From contig QEXW01000080.1 in NCBI GenBank assembly GCA_003130845.1, positions 1 through 64,000 of the forward strand: 64,000 nt of DNA. Reading direction: 5' to 3'. Below, piece after piece: positions 1-10,470 of this stretch (its first letter is position 1; every line of letters begins with the position of its first letter). The notes beneath the pieces are model-generated. The model was not told the DNA's origin. It did not search any database and was given only the letters and a program-made list of their open reading frames with translations. The translations under genes and the position numbers were made by a program. The DNA is from Anaerolineae bacterium (GTDB taxonomy: Bacteria; Chloroflexota; Anaerolineae; Anaerolineales; Villigracilaceae).

Positions 1-1947
1 CGGATCCGAATACCTGACCGGATTATTGTTCATCCCGGCGTACCTGTCCCACGCCTGGACGCCCTGGCTCTCGAGCGGGATGATACTGTCCGCCTGGGCG
101 AAGCGGGCTAGGGCGGGATCGTACCATCTGGCGTTATAGAACATTAGCCCGAAACCTTCGGTCACGCCCGCCGTGGTGGGGTCGTCCAGGTACGAGTACT
201 GGCCGGTGTAGGTATATCTGGTCAGTTGGTAGGCGGGGGTGGTGGATAGCGACGCTGTCCAGGCGTAGCGGATTTCACCCCAGGGATTATAGCGCATTTC
301 GGAAGTCTTCGCGCCAGCGGCGTCAGTCGTGATACTCGTCGAGCCTAAATGGTCGGTCAGGAAATATTCTACGGTCATGCTCTGCGGGATGGTGTACTTG
401 CGCATTGCGATTCTCGTCGAACCAGCGAAATAATACTTGGTGATTTCACTGCCCTTGACTTCGTAATGCCCGCCAACGAACAGGATGGTGACGCCGCCTT
501 CGACCGATTTTACCCGTTTCCCATCGCCGTCATAGGTGAATTGGGCGATGGTGGCGCCATTTTTCTTGACTTCCACGACGCGATTTTCCGCATCGTACAG
601 CAGTTGGTACTGCCCGTCGTTGGCGATGTCGCGCGTCACCTGGCTGCCATTCGCGTCGTACTGGTAACTGTTCACGGATGACTGATTACTGACGCTCGTC
701 ACGGCGTGGGCGTGGGCCGGGTCGCCGTAGGCATACACCAGAGACACATCCGGCGGGAGTTGCGGAGCGGGAATGTCGGTGTAGGCGCGTCCCTGGCCGC
801 TGTTATGCAGCCAGGCGCGCTCACTGGCGGTCAGCAGGCGCTTGTAGAGCGCCAGTTCGTCCACCCGGCCGTTCAGGACGTAGGTGTTATCGGCAAAAGC
901 GCCCACAGTCAGCGGGAAGGCCGTGTCGCTCGCGCCGCCGCTGTAGGGGGCGGAGAACACGGTTCCGTTGTCGATTTGCAGGTTGAGCGTGTCGTTTTCG
1001 GCGTCGTGCCAGGCGATGACGGTATGCCAGGCATTGGCCGTGACCGCCGCGCTGCTGCTGACGGAGGCCGTGCTGGAGCCGTTCCCCACTCCGAAGGTGA
1101 TTATCCCATTCGAGACCGACAGGGTGTAGTCACGCTGGTTCATGTCCATCTTGCTGCCCTTGTTGACGATGATGGCCGTGCCGGTCTGGTTTTCCAGGTA
1201 CACCTGGGCAGCCAGTGTGAAATTGAAATCCCCACCGCTGTTGAGGGGGCTGTCCTCCTGACGAAGGTGACCGGGTGTGGACGCAGAGAACCGAACCGAA
1301 TTGCCGCGCTGGCCTGCGACTGCGGTCACCGTTCCCTGTGGAGTTAGGAAAGCGCCGCCATGCCGGTTGGCGCGCGGCCCGCTGCTTTCGTCCATGCTCC
1401 ACCAGGCGGCCAGGTTCGCCATCAGCGGGTCGTACACCGGCTGGACGGCTTCGACGTTCCGCCAGGCCAGGTTGCCGGTCTGCGGGTCATAGCCGTAGAT
1501 TTCCGAACGGGTCTGGGCGCTCGTGAACAGCGTCCAGCCGGTCAGGCGGTCGAGGGCGTCATAGGCATAGGTCTGGGTTTCGGCGGCGATTGGGTTCTCG
1601 ATTCGGGTGATGTTTCCGACCAGGTCATACTGATAGTTCAGGTTTTGCAGGCCGGCGATTGACAAGGTTTGCAGGCGTCCACCCTGCTGGTTCCAGGGGT
1701 AGTAGGCATAGGTTTGGGAAAGCCCATTACCCAGCGCGCGCCCGGTCAGGCGCCCGGCGGAATCGTAGGAGGTGGATGTGACATACGGGCTGCTACCGGT
1801 CACCGTTTCGAGCAGCATTTGCGGCGAGTAGGTGTTCGTCACCACTTCACCGTCCGGGTAGGTCATGGTCACTGGCAGGTCAGCGGAGTTGTAGCTCCAA
1901 CTGGTGGTAAAGGACTGCCCACTTATCACTTTGGTTTCCGTGAGCAT
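1..1947 (-). CDS. RHS/YD-repeat protein with LamG domain, C-terminal part, runs off left edge; 5' end probably truncated
   Basis: The frame is open on the minus strand from 1947 to the window edge (649 codons seen). Reading from the start there are YD repeats (for example YDSAGRLTG, YDLVGNITR, YDALDRLTG), then a LamG/concanavalin-like domain of about 190 residues (AAWWSMDESSG through SERAWLHNSGQGRAY), then more YD repeats (YDANGS, YDAENRVVEV, YDGDGKRV) and the RHS core (LTDHLGSTS, YNPWGEIRYAW, ARWYDPALARFAQADSI). The variable C-terminal tip lies outside the window. The only upstream ATG is at 1947, and stops at 1984-1986 and 1990-1992 close the frame, so the long N-terminal half and signal peptide normal for RHS proteins are absent. 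I infer a truncated or recombined cassette rather than a complete gene. It lies beside tRNA-Thr, a usual integration site. Confidence 0.85.
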   Translation of the reverse strand, partial: MLTETKVISGQSFTTSWSYNSADLPVTMTYPDGEVVTNTYSPQMLLETVTGSSPYVTSTSYDSAGRLTGRALGNGLSQTYAYYPWNQQGGRLQTLSIAGLQNLNYQYDLVGNITRIENPIAAETQTYAYDALDRLTGWTLFTSAQTRSEIYGYDPQTGNLAWRNVEAVQPVYDPLMANLAAWWSMDESSGPRANRHGGAFLTPQGTVTAVAGQRGNSVRFSASTPGHLRQEDSPLNSGGDFNFTLAAQVYLENQTGTAIIVNKGSKMDMNQRDYTLSVSNGIITFGVGNGSSTASVSSSAAVTANAWHTVIAWHDAENDTLNLQIDNGTVFSAPYSGGASDTAFPLTVGAFADNTYVLNGRVDELALYKRLLTASERAWLHNSGQGRAYTDIPAPQLPPDVSLVYAYGDPAHAHAVTSVSNQSSVNSYQYDANGSQVTRDIANDGQYQLLYDAENRVVEVKKNGATIAQFTYDGDGKRVKSVEGGVTILFVGGHYEVKGSEITKYYFAGSTRIAMRKYTIPQSMTVEYFLTDHLGSTSITTDAAGAKTSEMRYNPWGEIRYAWTASLSTTPAYQLTRYTYTGQYSYLDDPTTAGVTEGFGLMFYNARWYDPALARFAQADSIIPLESQGVQAWDRYAGMNNNPVRYSDP

Positions 1948-1983
1948 TCCGCAAAACAACGCTGTCAGGGGTTTCTGGGGGCT

Positions 1984-2242
1984 TTACCGCTAAAAACAAT
2001 CCGCTCTACAAACAAAACTGTTTGCATTATCGCAAAAAAATTACATTTTTGCAAGGAAATTTGGGACAGGTTGGATGGGAAATATTTCCCATCTGTGTAT
2101 TTCGTGGCCATTCTACCGATTAACTGCGGAGATGAGAATGGAGATTAAGACAAAACAGCGACCACCCATCCAGCAGTCGCCATCAAAGAAGGAGAACGCC
2201 CAGTGAAAACACGAGTTACAGGGCAATTTTCTTTTCGATTTG
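1984..2242. other. AT-rich non-coding gap between RHS fragment and tRNA-Thr
   Basis: I find no gene here. The stretch is more AT-rich than its surroundings and contains a perfect 18-bp palindrome at 2075-2092. It separates the abrupt start of the RHS fragment from the 3' end of the tRNA gene, where an integrated element would have its border. Confidence 0.5.
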
Positions 2243-2315
2243 AGCCACCGAAGGGATTTGAACCCTTGACCGGACGATTACGAATCGTCTGCTCTGCCAG
2301 CTGAGCTACGGTGGC
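2243..2315 (-). tRNA. tRNA-Thr (anticodon CGT)
   Basis: The minus strand folds as a complete tRNA. The 7-bp acceptor stem is GCCACCG with CGGTGGC, the D arm contains AGCTCAGCTGGCAGAGC, the anticodon stem GACGA/TCGTC encloses loop TTCGTAA (anticodon CGT, reading ACG), and the T arm contains GGTTCAAATCC. CCA is not encoded. The 3' end faces the RHS fragment. Confidence 0.95.
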
Positions 2316-2393
2316 TGGTTAACTAGCGGGCGGGATTATACAAGATTCCCCCGAAATTCGCAATATTTTAGACACTGGCGTACAATAGACCCC

Positions 2394-3650
2394 ATGATTC
2401 GCGTTGCCATGCTTTCTTACCACACCTGCCCGCTGGCCACCCTGGGTGGCAAAGACACCGGCGGCATGAACGTTTACGTCCGCGACCTGACCCGCGAACT
2501 GGGGCGGCTGGGCATCCATGTCGATGTCTTCACCCGCTCGCAGGATGAACACGTCCCGCACGTCCTGCACGACCTGGGCTACGGCAACCGCGTGGTGCAC
2601 GTCCGCGCCGGGCCAGAACAGCCGCTGCCCAAAAAGCAACTGGCCGAATACATCCCGCAGTTTGTGGACGGGATAAAAGCCTTCGCTGCCGAAAAAGGCA
2701 TCCGGTACGACATCCTGCACAGCCACTACTGGATGTCTGGCCTGGCGGCAGAAATGCTCTCCGATTCCTGGCAGGTTCCGATTGTCCATATGTTCCACAC
2801 CCTGGGCGAGATGAAAAACCGCATTGCCCAGAGCGAATCGGAAAAAGAAGGCGCATACCGGCTAGATGGCGAGCGGCGCGTGCTAAAACGGGCCGATAAA
2901 ATCATCGCCGCCACCCCCGCCGAACAAGCGCAACTGCAATGGCTCTACAAGGCGCAGCCAAGCAAAATCACCATCATCCCGCCGGGGGTAGATACTTGCC
3001 ATTTCTACCCTATCCCCCCCGATGAAGCCAAAGATTACATTGGCATCCCCAAAGACGACCGCATGATTTTATTTGTGGGGCGCATTGAGCCACTGAAAGG
3101 GGTAGATACGCTCATCCGCGCCGTCTCCTGCCTGCGTGTGAAAGAAATGGAACGCCCGGCGTATTTGGTCATCATCGGCGGCGACCCCAACGCCAGCCCC
3201 GAAACCATGACCTCCGAAATGGCGCGTCTGCAAGCGCTGTGCCACGAACTGTGCATGAAACACCTGGTCGTCTTCCTCGGCAAGCGCGGACAAGATACGC
3301 TGCCCTATTACTACTCCGCTGCCGAAGTGCTGGTTATGCCCTCGCACTACGAGTCGTTTGGCATGGTCGCGCTCGAGGCAATGGCCTGCGGCACGCCGGT
3401 CGTCGCCTCGCAAGTTGGCGGGTTGGCCTTCCTGGTGCAGGATGGCATCACCGGCTTTCATGTGCCAGATGGAGACCATGATGCGCTATGTGAAAAACTC
3501 ACACAACTGCTGAGCGACCACGACCTGCGCCGCCAAATGGGCGAAAACGCGCACCGCTACGCCAGCGAATATGCCTGGGAGACCATTGCCAAGCGCATTG
3601 TTTCCGTTTACCAGGGGCTTTTACACGGCAAACTGGACGTGTATTTATAA
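2394..3650 (+). CDS. GT4 family glycosyltransferase, MshA/sucrose-synthase-like
   Basis: A 418-residue GT-B fold glycosyltransferase. The N-terminal glycine-rich loop (GGKDTGGMNVYVRDL, residues 18-32) is typical of the MshA and sucrose-phosphate-synthase branch of GT4. The C-terminal nucleotide-sugar half has VGRIEPLKG and the E-x7-E motif (E320, E328 in ESFGMVALEAMACGTPVV). It probably transfers a sugar from a nucleotide donor in the cytoplasm; the acceptor cannot be told from the sequence. No other mycothiol genes are nearby, so I do not call it mshA. A TACAAT -10 box at 2381-2386 sits 7 nt before the ATG and there is no Shine-Dalgarno sequence, suggesting a leaderless mRNA. It is followed after 15 nt by the RarD gene. 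Confidence 0.85.
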   Translation: MIRVAMLSYHTCPLATLGGKDTGGMNVYVRDLTRELGRLGIHVDVFTRSQDEHVPHVLHDLGYGNRVVHVRAGPEQPLPKKQLAEYIPQFVDGIKAFAAEKGIRYDILHSHYWMSGLAAEMLSDSWQVPIVHMFHTLGEMKNRIAQSESEKEGAYRLDGERRVLKRADKIIAATPAEQAQLQWLYKAQPSKITIIPPGVDTCHFYPIPPDEAKDYIGIPKDDRMILFVGRIEPLKGVDTLIRAVSCLRVKEMERPAYLVIIGGDPNASPETMTSEMARLQALCHELCMKHLVVFLGKRGQDTLPYYYSAAEVLVMPSHYESFGMVALEAMACGTPVVASQVGGLAFLVQDGITGFHVPDGDHDALCEKLTQLLSDHDLRRQMGENAHRYASEYAWETIAKRIVSVYQGLLHGKLDVYL

Positions 3651-3665
3651 ATTTTTGGAGACCGC

Positions 3666-4571
3666 ATGGATAAAAAAGGATTGTTGCTCGCCTTTGGCAC
3701 CTATCTCATCTGGGGCGTATTCCCCATTTACTGGAAGTGGCTCAAAAACGTTGCAGCACTGGAACTGCTTTCCCATCGCATTCTTTGGTCGTTTGTCTTT
3801 TTGTTCCTATTTGTTTTGGTTACCCGCCAGGGGCAGGCTGTACTTGCTAACCTGCGCAACCGCCAAATCGTTCGCATGTACTTAGTAGCAGCCTTGCTGA
3901 TAGGCCTAAACTGGTTGGTGTATGTTTGGGCGGTCAATGCCGGGTTCATCGTCGAAACCAGCCTAGGGTACTTCATCAACCCGCTAATTAGCGTTTCGTT
4001 AGGCGTCCTGTTCTTGCGCGAACGCCTGCGCCCGCTGCAATGGCTGCCGGTTGGGCTGGCCGCCCTGGGCGTGGCCTACCTGACCTTTGCCTATGGCCGC
4101 CTGCCCTGGATTGCGCTCGTGCTGGCCTTCTCGTTTGGCATCTACGGCCTGGTCAAAAAAGTAGCCCCGCTTGGCTCGGTCTACGGCCTAACGCTCGAAA
4201 CCGGCATCCTGTTCCTGCCGGCCCTGCTCTACCTGGGCGCGCAGGAAGCCACAGGCAAGGCCGCCTTCCTACACACCGACCTCATCACCAACCTGCTGCT
4301 GGTCGGCGCGGGCATCGTCACCACCGTCCCCCTGCTCATGTTCGCCTCCGCCGCCCATCGCATCCCGCTTTCGATGATTGGGCTTATGCAATACCTCGCT
4401 CCCACGCTGCAATTCCTGCTGGGTGTGCTGGTCTACAAAGAACCTTTCAGCGCAAGCCAGGCCATCGGCTTTGGCCTCGTTTGGACAGCATTGGTCATCT
4501 TTTGGGTCGAAAACTGGATTTCTCAACGCATGGTGAGAACTGAGCCTATCCCAGAACTCGGCGAGGGGTAA
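3666..4571 (+). CDS. rarD: RarD-type EamA/DMT family permease
   Basis: A 301-residue integral membrane protein with about ten hydrophobic helices in two EamA halves. The opening GLLLAFGTYLIWGVFPIYWK and the C-terminal block MIGLMQYLAPTLQFLLGV are characteristic of the RarD subgroup of drug/metabolite transporters. The substrate is unknown; the family is usually annotated for efflux or permeation of small metabolites. The start ATG at 3666 follows TTTTTGGAGACCGC, giving a GGAG ribosome binding site. It lies 15 nt after the glycosyltransferase and is probably co-transcribed with it, although the functions look unrelated. Confidence 0.85.
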   Translation: MDKKGLLLAFGTYLIWGVFPIYWKWLKNVAALELLSHRILWSFVFLFLFVLVTRQGQAVLANLRNRQIVRMYLVAALLIGLNWLVYVWAVNAGFIVETSLGYFINPLISVSLGVLFLRERLRPLQWLPVGLAALGVAYLTFAYGRLPWIALVLAFSFGIYGLVKKVAPLGSVYGLTLETGILFLPALLYLGAQEATGKAAFLHTDLITNLLLVGAGIVTTVPLLMFASAAHRIPLSMIGLMQYLAPTLQFLLGVLVYKEPFSASQAIGFGLVWTALVIFWVENWISQRMVRTEPIPELGEG

Positions 4572-4651
4572 CCCGCCTGACAAAATGTCCAGGCCTTTGC
4601 TCTTTCAGAGTGCTTTTTGGCTAAAATATATCCCTCTCACATGTCAACCTT

Positions 4652-4665
4652 GTGATAATCATCAC
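4652..4665. promoter_or_regulatory. Inverted repeat, possible operator upstream of the oxidase genes
   Basis: GTGATAATCATCAC is a 5-bp inverted repeat with a 4-bp centre, about 70 nt before the start of the iron-sulfur oxidase gene. A -10-like TATGCT is at 4689-4694. The role is inferred from position only. Confidence 0.3.
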
Positions 4666-4736
4666 TAGCCAGGTCAAACGCACTTTGCTATGCTAGGGGC
4701 GAATCCTCATCCATTTGCCGATAAGGAACTCCCCCC

Positions 4737-6824
4737 ATGACCAACTATCGCATTCGTTCCCATCCCATCCTATCTATCGAGGAGCGGGATTGTTTTTCGT
4801 TTACCTGGCAAGGCCAAACCCTAGAAGCCTGTGCTGGCGAGACGATTGCCAGCGCCTTGTTTGCCAACGGCATCCGCATTTTTGGCTACCACCCCAAAGA
4901 TGGTTCGCCGCAAGGCATTTTCTGCGCCAATGGACAATGCGCGCAATGTACCGTCATTGCCGATGGATTACCCTGCAAGGCGTGCATGACGCTCGTCCGC
5001 CCTGGCATGGTCGTTCAACCGCTCTCTGGCTTGCCAGCCTTGCCCCAAGACCTATCGCCTGTGCAGACATTCACCCCTACCCGCATAATTCAAACCGAAT
5101 GTCTCATCATCGGTGGCGGACCGGCTGGGCTTTCCGCCGCCATTGAACTGGGGCAGCGCGGAATCCAGACGTTGGTGGTTGACGACAAACATCGCCTGGG
5201 TGGAAAGCTGGTGCTGCAAACCCATCGCTTCTTTGGCTCGATTAACGCCTGCTACGCCGGGACACGCGGCATAGACATCGCCACCCGCTTGGCCAATCAA
5301 GTCGCCCAATATCCGAGCGTGCAAACCTGGTTAAACAGCACAGCCGTGGCGGTCTATAGCGATAAAAGGGTGGGGGTCGTGCGCGAGGGAGAATATCTGC
5401 TGGTGGAGCCGCGCGTTTTGCTGGTGGCCACAGGCGCACGCGAAAAATCACTCACCTTTAAGGGCAATACCCTACCGGGCGTGTATGGCGCAGGGGCCTT
5501 TCAGACCCTGGTCAACCGCGACTTGGTGAAATGCGCCGAGCGATTGTTTATTGTGGGGGGCGGCAATGTCGGTCTCATTGCAGGGTACCATGCCCTGCAG
5601 GCCGGTATCGAAGTTGCCGGGCTGGTCGAAGCCCTGCCCGAATGTGGTGGCTACAAAGTCCACAAAGATAAACTCATCCGCATGGGGGTACCCATCTACA
5701 CATCCCATACCGTGCTGAGCGCCAACGGCACAAATTCGGTCGAATCCGTCACCATTGCCGCCATTGACAAAGACTGGAAGCCCATCCCCGGCACCGAAAA
5801 AACCTTTACCTGTGACACCCTGCTCATCGCAGTGGGGTTAGACCCTGTGAACGAGTTCTTCCGCAAAGCGCGCGAATTTGGCCTGACCTGTTTCGCCGCC
5901 GGCGATGCCGATGAGGTGGCCGAGGCTTCTGCCGCAATGTTTTCCGGCAAAATACGCGGCCTAGAAATTGCGCGCGCGCTTGGCTACGAGGTGCCGCAGG
6001 TGCCGCCAGAGTGGTTTCTCACGGCTGAAATTCTCAAATCGCGGCCTGGTGAAGTCACCCAAGAAAGTATCCCTGAGGATGAGGCCGTCTATCCGGTCAT
6101 CCACTGCAGCCAGGAAATTCCCTGCAATCCCTGTACTTCGGTCTGTTCACAAGGAGCAATTTTTATTGATGAACATGATATTCGTAAAGTGCCAGAATAC
6201 ATTGCAAAACGGCTCGGCGTGGAATGTATTGCCTGTGAAAAATGCGTCACCATCTGTCCGGGCCTGGCCATTACGCTGGTAGATACCCGCAAACAGACCG
6301 ACGGCACGGCGCTGGTCACCATTCCCTACGAATTCGGGCGCGAGGCACTTCAGGCCGGCGACCGGGTGACTGTTACCGATACCGGTGGGCAGATTCTCGG
6401 GCAAGTGGAGGTGGTGCGCACACGCATTGCCAAGACCACAGACCGTACCATGCTGGTCAAAGTACGGGCACCGCTTGAAATTGCTAAGCGCATCGCCGGT
6501 ATCGAGGTGCAAAACCGGCAAATCGCCGCGCCGCTCGAACAGTGGGTAGAACGGCTCAGCGATGACATGATTGTTTGTCGGTGCGAACGAGTCAATTTGG
6601 CCGAGATTAAAGCGCTCATCCAATGCGGCGTGCGCGACATGAACGAAATAAAAGCAATCACGCGCGCCGGCATGGGCGCCTGTGGCGGAAAAACCTGCAC
6701 CGACCTGATTAAGCGCGCCTTTCGCGAGTTAGGCGTGCCAATGAGCGAAGTGACCGAAGGCACAATCCGCCCGCTGTTTGTGGAAGTGCCGTTGGGAATC
6801 CTGGCAGGGGTAAAAGAGGAGTAA
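4737..6824 (+). CDS. Multidomain iron-sulfur/FAD oxidoreductase (opine/hydroxyproline/sarcosine-type amine dehydrogenase alpha-like subunit)
   Basis: A 695-residue protein that fuses four modules. The first is an N-terminal 2Fe-2S domain (Fer2_4-like) with cysteines in GIFCANGQCAQC and LPCKAC. The second is a pyridine-nucleotide-disulfide type FAD domain beginning ECLIIGGGPAGLSAA near residue 122. The third is a dicluster ferredoxin-like segment with CNPCTSVC and CIACEKCVTIC. The last is a C-terminal BFD-like 2Fe-2S domain (VCRCERV to ACGGKTC). The arrangement matches the electron-transfer subunits of HcnAB, opine oxidase and D-hydroxyproline dehydrogenase complexes, where these modules are often on separate chains. 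Its partner is the DAO gene 3 nt downstream. The amine substrate is not determined by the sequence. Confidence 0.85.
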   Translation: MTNYRIRSHPILSIEERDCFSFTWQGQTLEACAGETIASALFANGIRIFGYHPKDGSPQGIFCANGQCAQCTVIADGLPCKACMTLVRPGMVVQPLSGLPALPQDLSPVQTFTPTRIIQTECLIIGGGPAGLSAAIELGQRGIQTLVVDDKHRLGGKLVLQTHRFFGSINACYAGTRGIDIATRLANQVAQYPSVQTWLNSTAVAVYSDKRVGVVREGEYLLVEPRVLLVATGAREKSLTFKGNTLPGVYGAGAFQTLVNRDLVKCAERLFIVGGGNVGLIAGYHALQAGIEVAGLVEALPECGGYKVHKDKLIRMGVPIYTSHTVLSANGTNSVESVTIAAIDKDWKPIPGTEKTFTCDTLLIAVGLDPVNEFFRKAREFGLTCFAAGDADEVAEASAAMFSGKIRGLEIARALGYEVPQVPPEWFLTAEILKSRPGEVTQESIPEDEAVYPVIHCSQEIPCNPCTSVCSQGAIFIDEHDIRKVPEYIAKRLGVECIACEKCVTICPGLAITLVDTRKQTDGTALVTIPYEFGREALQAGDRVTVTDTGGQILGQVEVVRTRIAKTTDRTMLVKVRAPLEIAKRIAGIEVQNRQIAAPLEQWVERLSDDMIVCRCERVNLAEIKALIQCGVRDMNEIKAITRAGMGACGGKTCTDLIKRAFRELGVPMSEVTEGTIRPLFVEVPLGILAGVKEE

Positions 6825-6827
6825 GTT

Positions 6828-7982
6828 ATGAGAAACACTTACGATACCATCATCATCGGTGCGGGCAGCGTGGGCACACCCCTGGCTTGGCAACTGGCCG
6901 AGGCCGGGCAAAAGGTGTTGGTGCTAGACCAATTGGCAAGCGCCGGACAAGGTTCAAACAAAGAAGCAATCGGTGGCATTCGCGCTACACACTCAGACCC
7001 TGCCAAAATTCAAATCGGCTTGAAAAGTATCGAGATTTTTTCAACTTGGAAAGAAGTGTACGGAGATGACATCGGCTGGGAACAAGGCGGCTACTCGTTC
7101 GTAGCGTATCATCCGCGCGAGGCACAGATTTTGCAAGATTTACTGGTGATTCAAAAACAATACGGTCTGAACATCGAATGGTACGATGCCCAAGCACTGC
7201 GCCAAATGATACCAGCGCTCAATCCGCAAGGGTTGATAGGCGGAACATTTTCCCCTGGCGATGGCAGTGCTTCGCCGATGTTATCCGTCCTGGCTTTCGA
7301 GCGGCGTGCCAAAACGTATGGAGCAGAATTTCGTTACAAAGAAGCCGTGCTCGGCATCGAACGACAAAACGGACGCGTGACGGGCGTCCGAACTGAGAAA
7401 GGCTTCTATTCCACCGGCATGGTGGTGAATGCCGCCGGGCCGTGGGCCAAGCAAGTGGCCGCGCTGGTCGGTGTGGACGTGCCCGTGCAGCCCGATTCGC
7501 ACGAAGGCGGCATCACCGAGCCGGTAGCGCCTTTTCTGCGCCCGATGGTGGTGGATATTCACCCCACCGAAGATTCGGCCAACTATTACTTTTACCAACA
7601 CCACACAGGTCAAATCATCTTCTGCATCACACCCAATCCACCCATCATCGGCATGGATACGCGCGAAACGTCCATCTTCCTGCCGCAAGTGGCGCGGCGC
7701 ATGATTGGGATTATGCCCTGCCTGAAAAATATCAAAGTCCGCCGCACTTGGCGCGGTCTTTACCCTATGACACCCGACGGAGCGCCGATTGTGGGCGAGG
7801 TGGAAGGTTTGACCGGTTACCTGAACGCGGTCGGCATGTGCGGGCAGGGTTACATGCTTGGCCCAGGGTTAGCAGTCTATCTGCGACAGTGGTTAACCGG
7901 CCAAAACGCCGAAGAAGCCCGGCGCGTGTTGGCTCCTCTGACGCTGTATCGCGATTTTGGCAAGAAAGAGAAGCTGAAGTAA
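6828..7982 (+). CDS. FAD-dependent DAO-family oxidoreductase (amine dehydrogenase beta-like subunit)
   Basis: A 384-residue D-amino acid oxidase/sarcosine oxidase fold protein. It starts with a Rossmann FAD motif (TIIIGAGSVGTPLAWQLAEAG) and ends with the family signature GLTGYLNAVGMCGQGYMLGP. Residues near 43-52 (SNKEAIGGIRATHS) fit the region where many family members bind FAD. It lies 3 nt after the multidomain iron-sulfur subunit, so the pair should form one complex in which this chain oxidises a cyclic or secondary amine (sarcosine, proline-like or opine) and passes electrons to the other chain. The preceding AGAGGAGTAAGTT supplies a ribosome binding site. It converges on the hemolysin III gene with an 8-nt gap. 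Confidence 0.85.
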   Translation: MRNTYDTIIIGAGSVGTPLAWQLAEAGQKVLVLDQLASAGQGSNKEAIGGIRATHSDPAKIQIGLKSIEIFSTWKEVYGDDIGWEQGGYSFVAYHPREAQILQDLLVIQKQYGLNIEWYDAQALRQMIPALNPQGLIGGTFSPGDGSASPMLSVLAFERRAKTYGAEFRYKEAVLGIERQNGRVTGVRTEKGFYSTGMVVNAAGPWAKQVAALVGVDVPVQPDSHEGGITEPVAPFLRPMVVDIHPTEDSANYYFYQHHTGQIIFCITPNPPIIGMDTRETSIFLPQVARRMIGIMPCLKNIKVRRTWRGLYPMTPDGAPIVGEVEGLTGYLNAVGMCGQGYMLGPGLAVYLRQWLTGQNAEEARRVLAPLTLYRDFGKKEKLK

Positions 7983-7990
7983 CACCTGTG

Positions 7991-8638
7991 CTAGGCAAAA
8001 CGCAGTAGCCCCCACACGGCCACAAAATGCGCCAGCGCGCCGAGCAGGACGAAGATGTGCCAGACTTCATGAAACCCAAACTTGCCCGGCACAAAGTTGA
8101 AAATTTTCGTGGCGTAGACTACCGCGCCGAGCGTGTAAACCACCCCACCGGCAACCAGCCAGCCGAGCGTGAACGGCGTGAGGGCAACCGTCATCTCGCC
8201 GACCGCTGCCAGGCACAGCCAGCCCATCAGGACGTAGATTCCCGCCGAAAGCCAGCGCGGCGCGCCCATATAGAACAATTTGACGATGATTCCGGCCAAC
8301 GCAATCCCCCACACAATCGCCAGCAAGCCCCAGCGGTAGAATCCGCTAAAGGCGTTGACGCAAAACGGGGTGTAGGTCCCGGCAATCAGCAAGTAGATGG
8401 CCGAATGGTCGAGTTTGCGCAAGATGGCCGTCACCTTCGGCCCGGCGTTGACCAGGTGATAGGCAGCGCTGGCCGAAAACAGCCCCACCAGGCTCAGGCC
8501 ATAGACCAGAGTCGAGACGAATTTTTCCAACCCGTTGGCGGCAAAGACCAACAAAACGATTTGACCGAACAACGCGGCAATCGCGCCGCCCAGGTGAGTG
8601 AGACCGCTGACAGGTTCGCGGAGTCGGTTAAAGAGCAT
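7991..8638 (-). CDS. Hemolysin III family / PAQR-like membrane protein
   Basis: A 215-residue seven-helix membrane protein. Diagnostic motifs are SAAYHL in the first third, KLDHSAIYLLIAGTYTPFC in the middle and FGFHEVWHIFVLLGALAHF near the C-terminus, giving the conserved histidines expected to bind metal in the YqfA/PAQR family. The start at 8638 (MLFNRLREPVSG) is chosen because AAAGGA lies just upstream; a longer frame to 8716 has no family similarity. Despite the family name, a role in membrane or lipid homeostasis is as likely as lysis. It is monocistronic and converges with the oxidase gene. Confidence 0.85.
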   Translation of the reverse strand: MLFNRLREPVSGLTHLGGAIAALFGQIVLLVFAANGLEKFVSTLVYGLSLVGLFSASAAYHLVNAGPKVTAILRKLDHSAIYLLIAGTYTPFCVNAFSGFYRWGLLAIVWGIALAGIIVKLFYMGAPRWLSAGIYVLMGWLCLAAVGEMTVALTPFTLGWLVAGGVVYTLGAVVYATKIFNFVPGKFGFHEVWHIFVLLGALAHFVAVWGLLRFA

Positions 8639-8774
8639 AGGAAATCCTTTGCAGTGAGCAACGAGGAATGCATCGAGGCTATGCACGCTATCATACCGCC
8701 CCTGCCTTAAGCGCACCTATCGGCTGACTAACAATTGGGCATCAAAAGATAACCCGAATCGAGCGGAAACGCGC

Positions 8775-8807
8775 AAAAAAAGCCCCGCCGTGTCTCCACC
8801 GCGAGGC
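8775..8807 (-). terminator. Intrinsic terminator of the mtnA-pfkB-ahcY unit
   Basis: On the minus strand a GCCTCGC / GCGGGGC stem (7 bp, one G-U pair) is followed directly by seven T residues. It lies about 50 nt beyond the ahcY stop codon. Confidence 0.85.
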
Positions 8808-8856
8808 CAATCTTCATCAATCGCAAATCGAAAATCGTCAATCTGCAATCATCAAT

Positions 8857-10419
<1,563 letters not shown>

Positions 10420-10425
10420 CTAAAT

Positions 10426-10469
10426 AATCCTACAATCCTACAATCCTACAATCCTACAATCCTACAATC
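10426..10469. repeat. 8-bp tandem repeat AATCCTAC x5
   Basis: Five perfect consecutive copies of AATCCTAC, plus a partial copy, end just before the kinase stop codon. It has a different unit from the adjacent minisatellite but the same intergenic position. Confidence 0.9.
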
Positions 10470-10470
10470 T

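Noticed and set aside
706-1347. 213-codon plus-strand open frame
   Set aside because: It lies opposite the RHS/LamG coding frame, whose protein motifs are clear; this is a shadow.
2394-3650. Identification as MshA of mycothiol synthesis
   Set aside because: The motifs only fix the GT4 subgroup; mshB, mshC and mshD are not nearby and mycothiol is not expected in this phylum.
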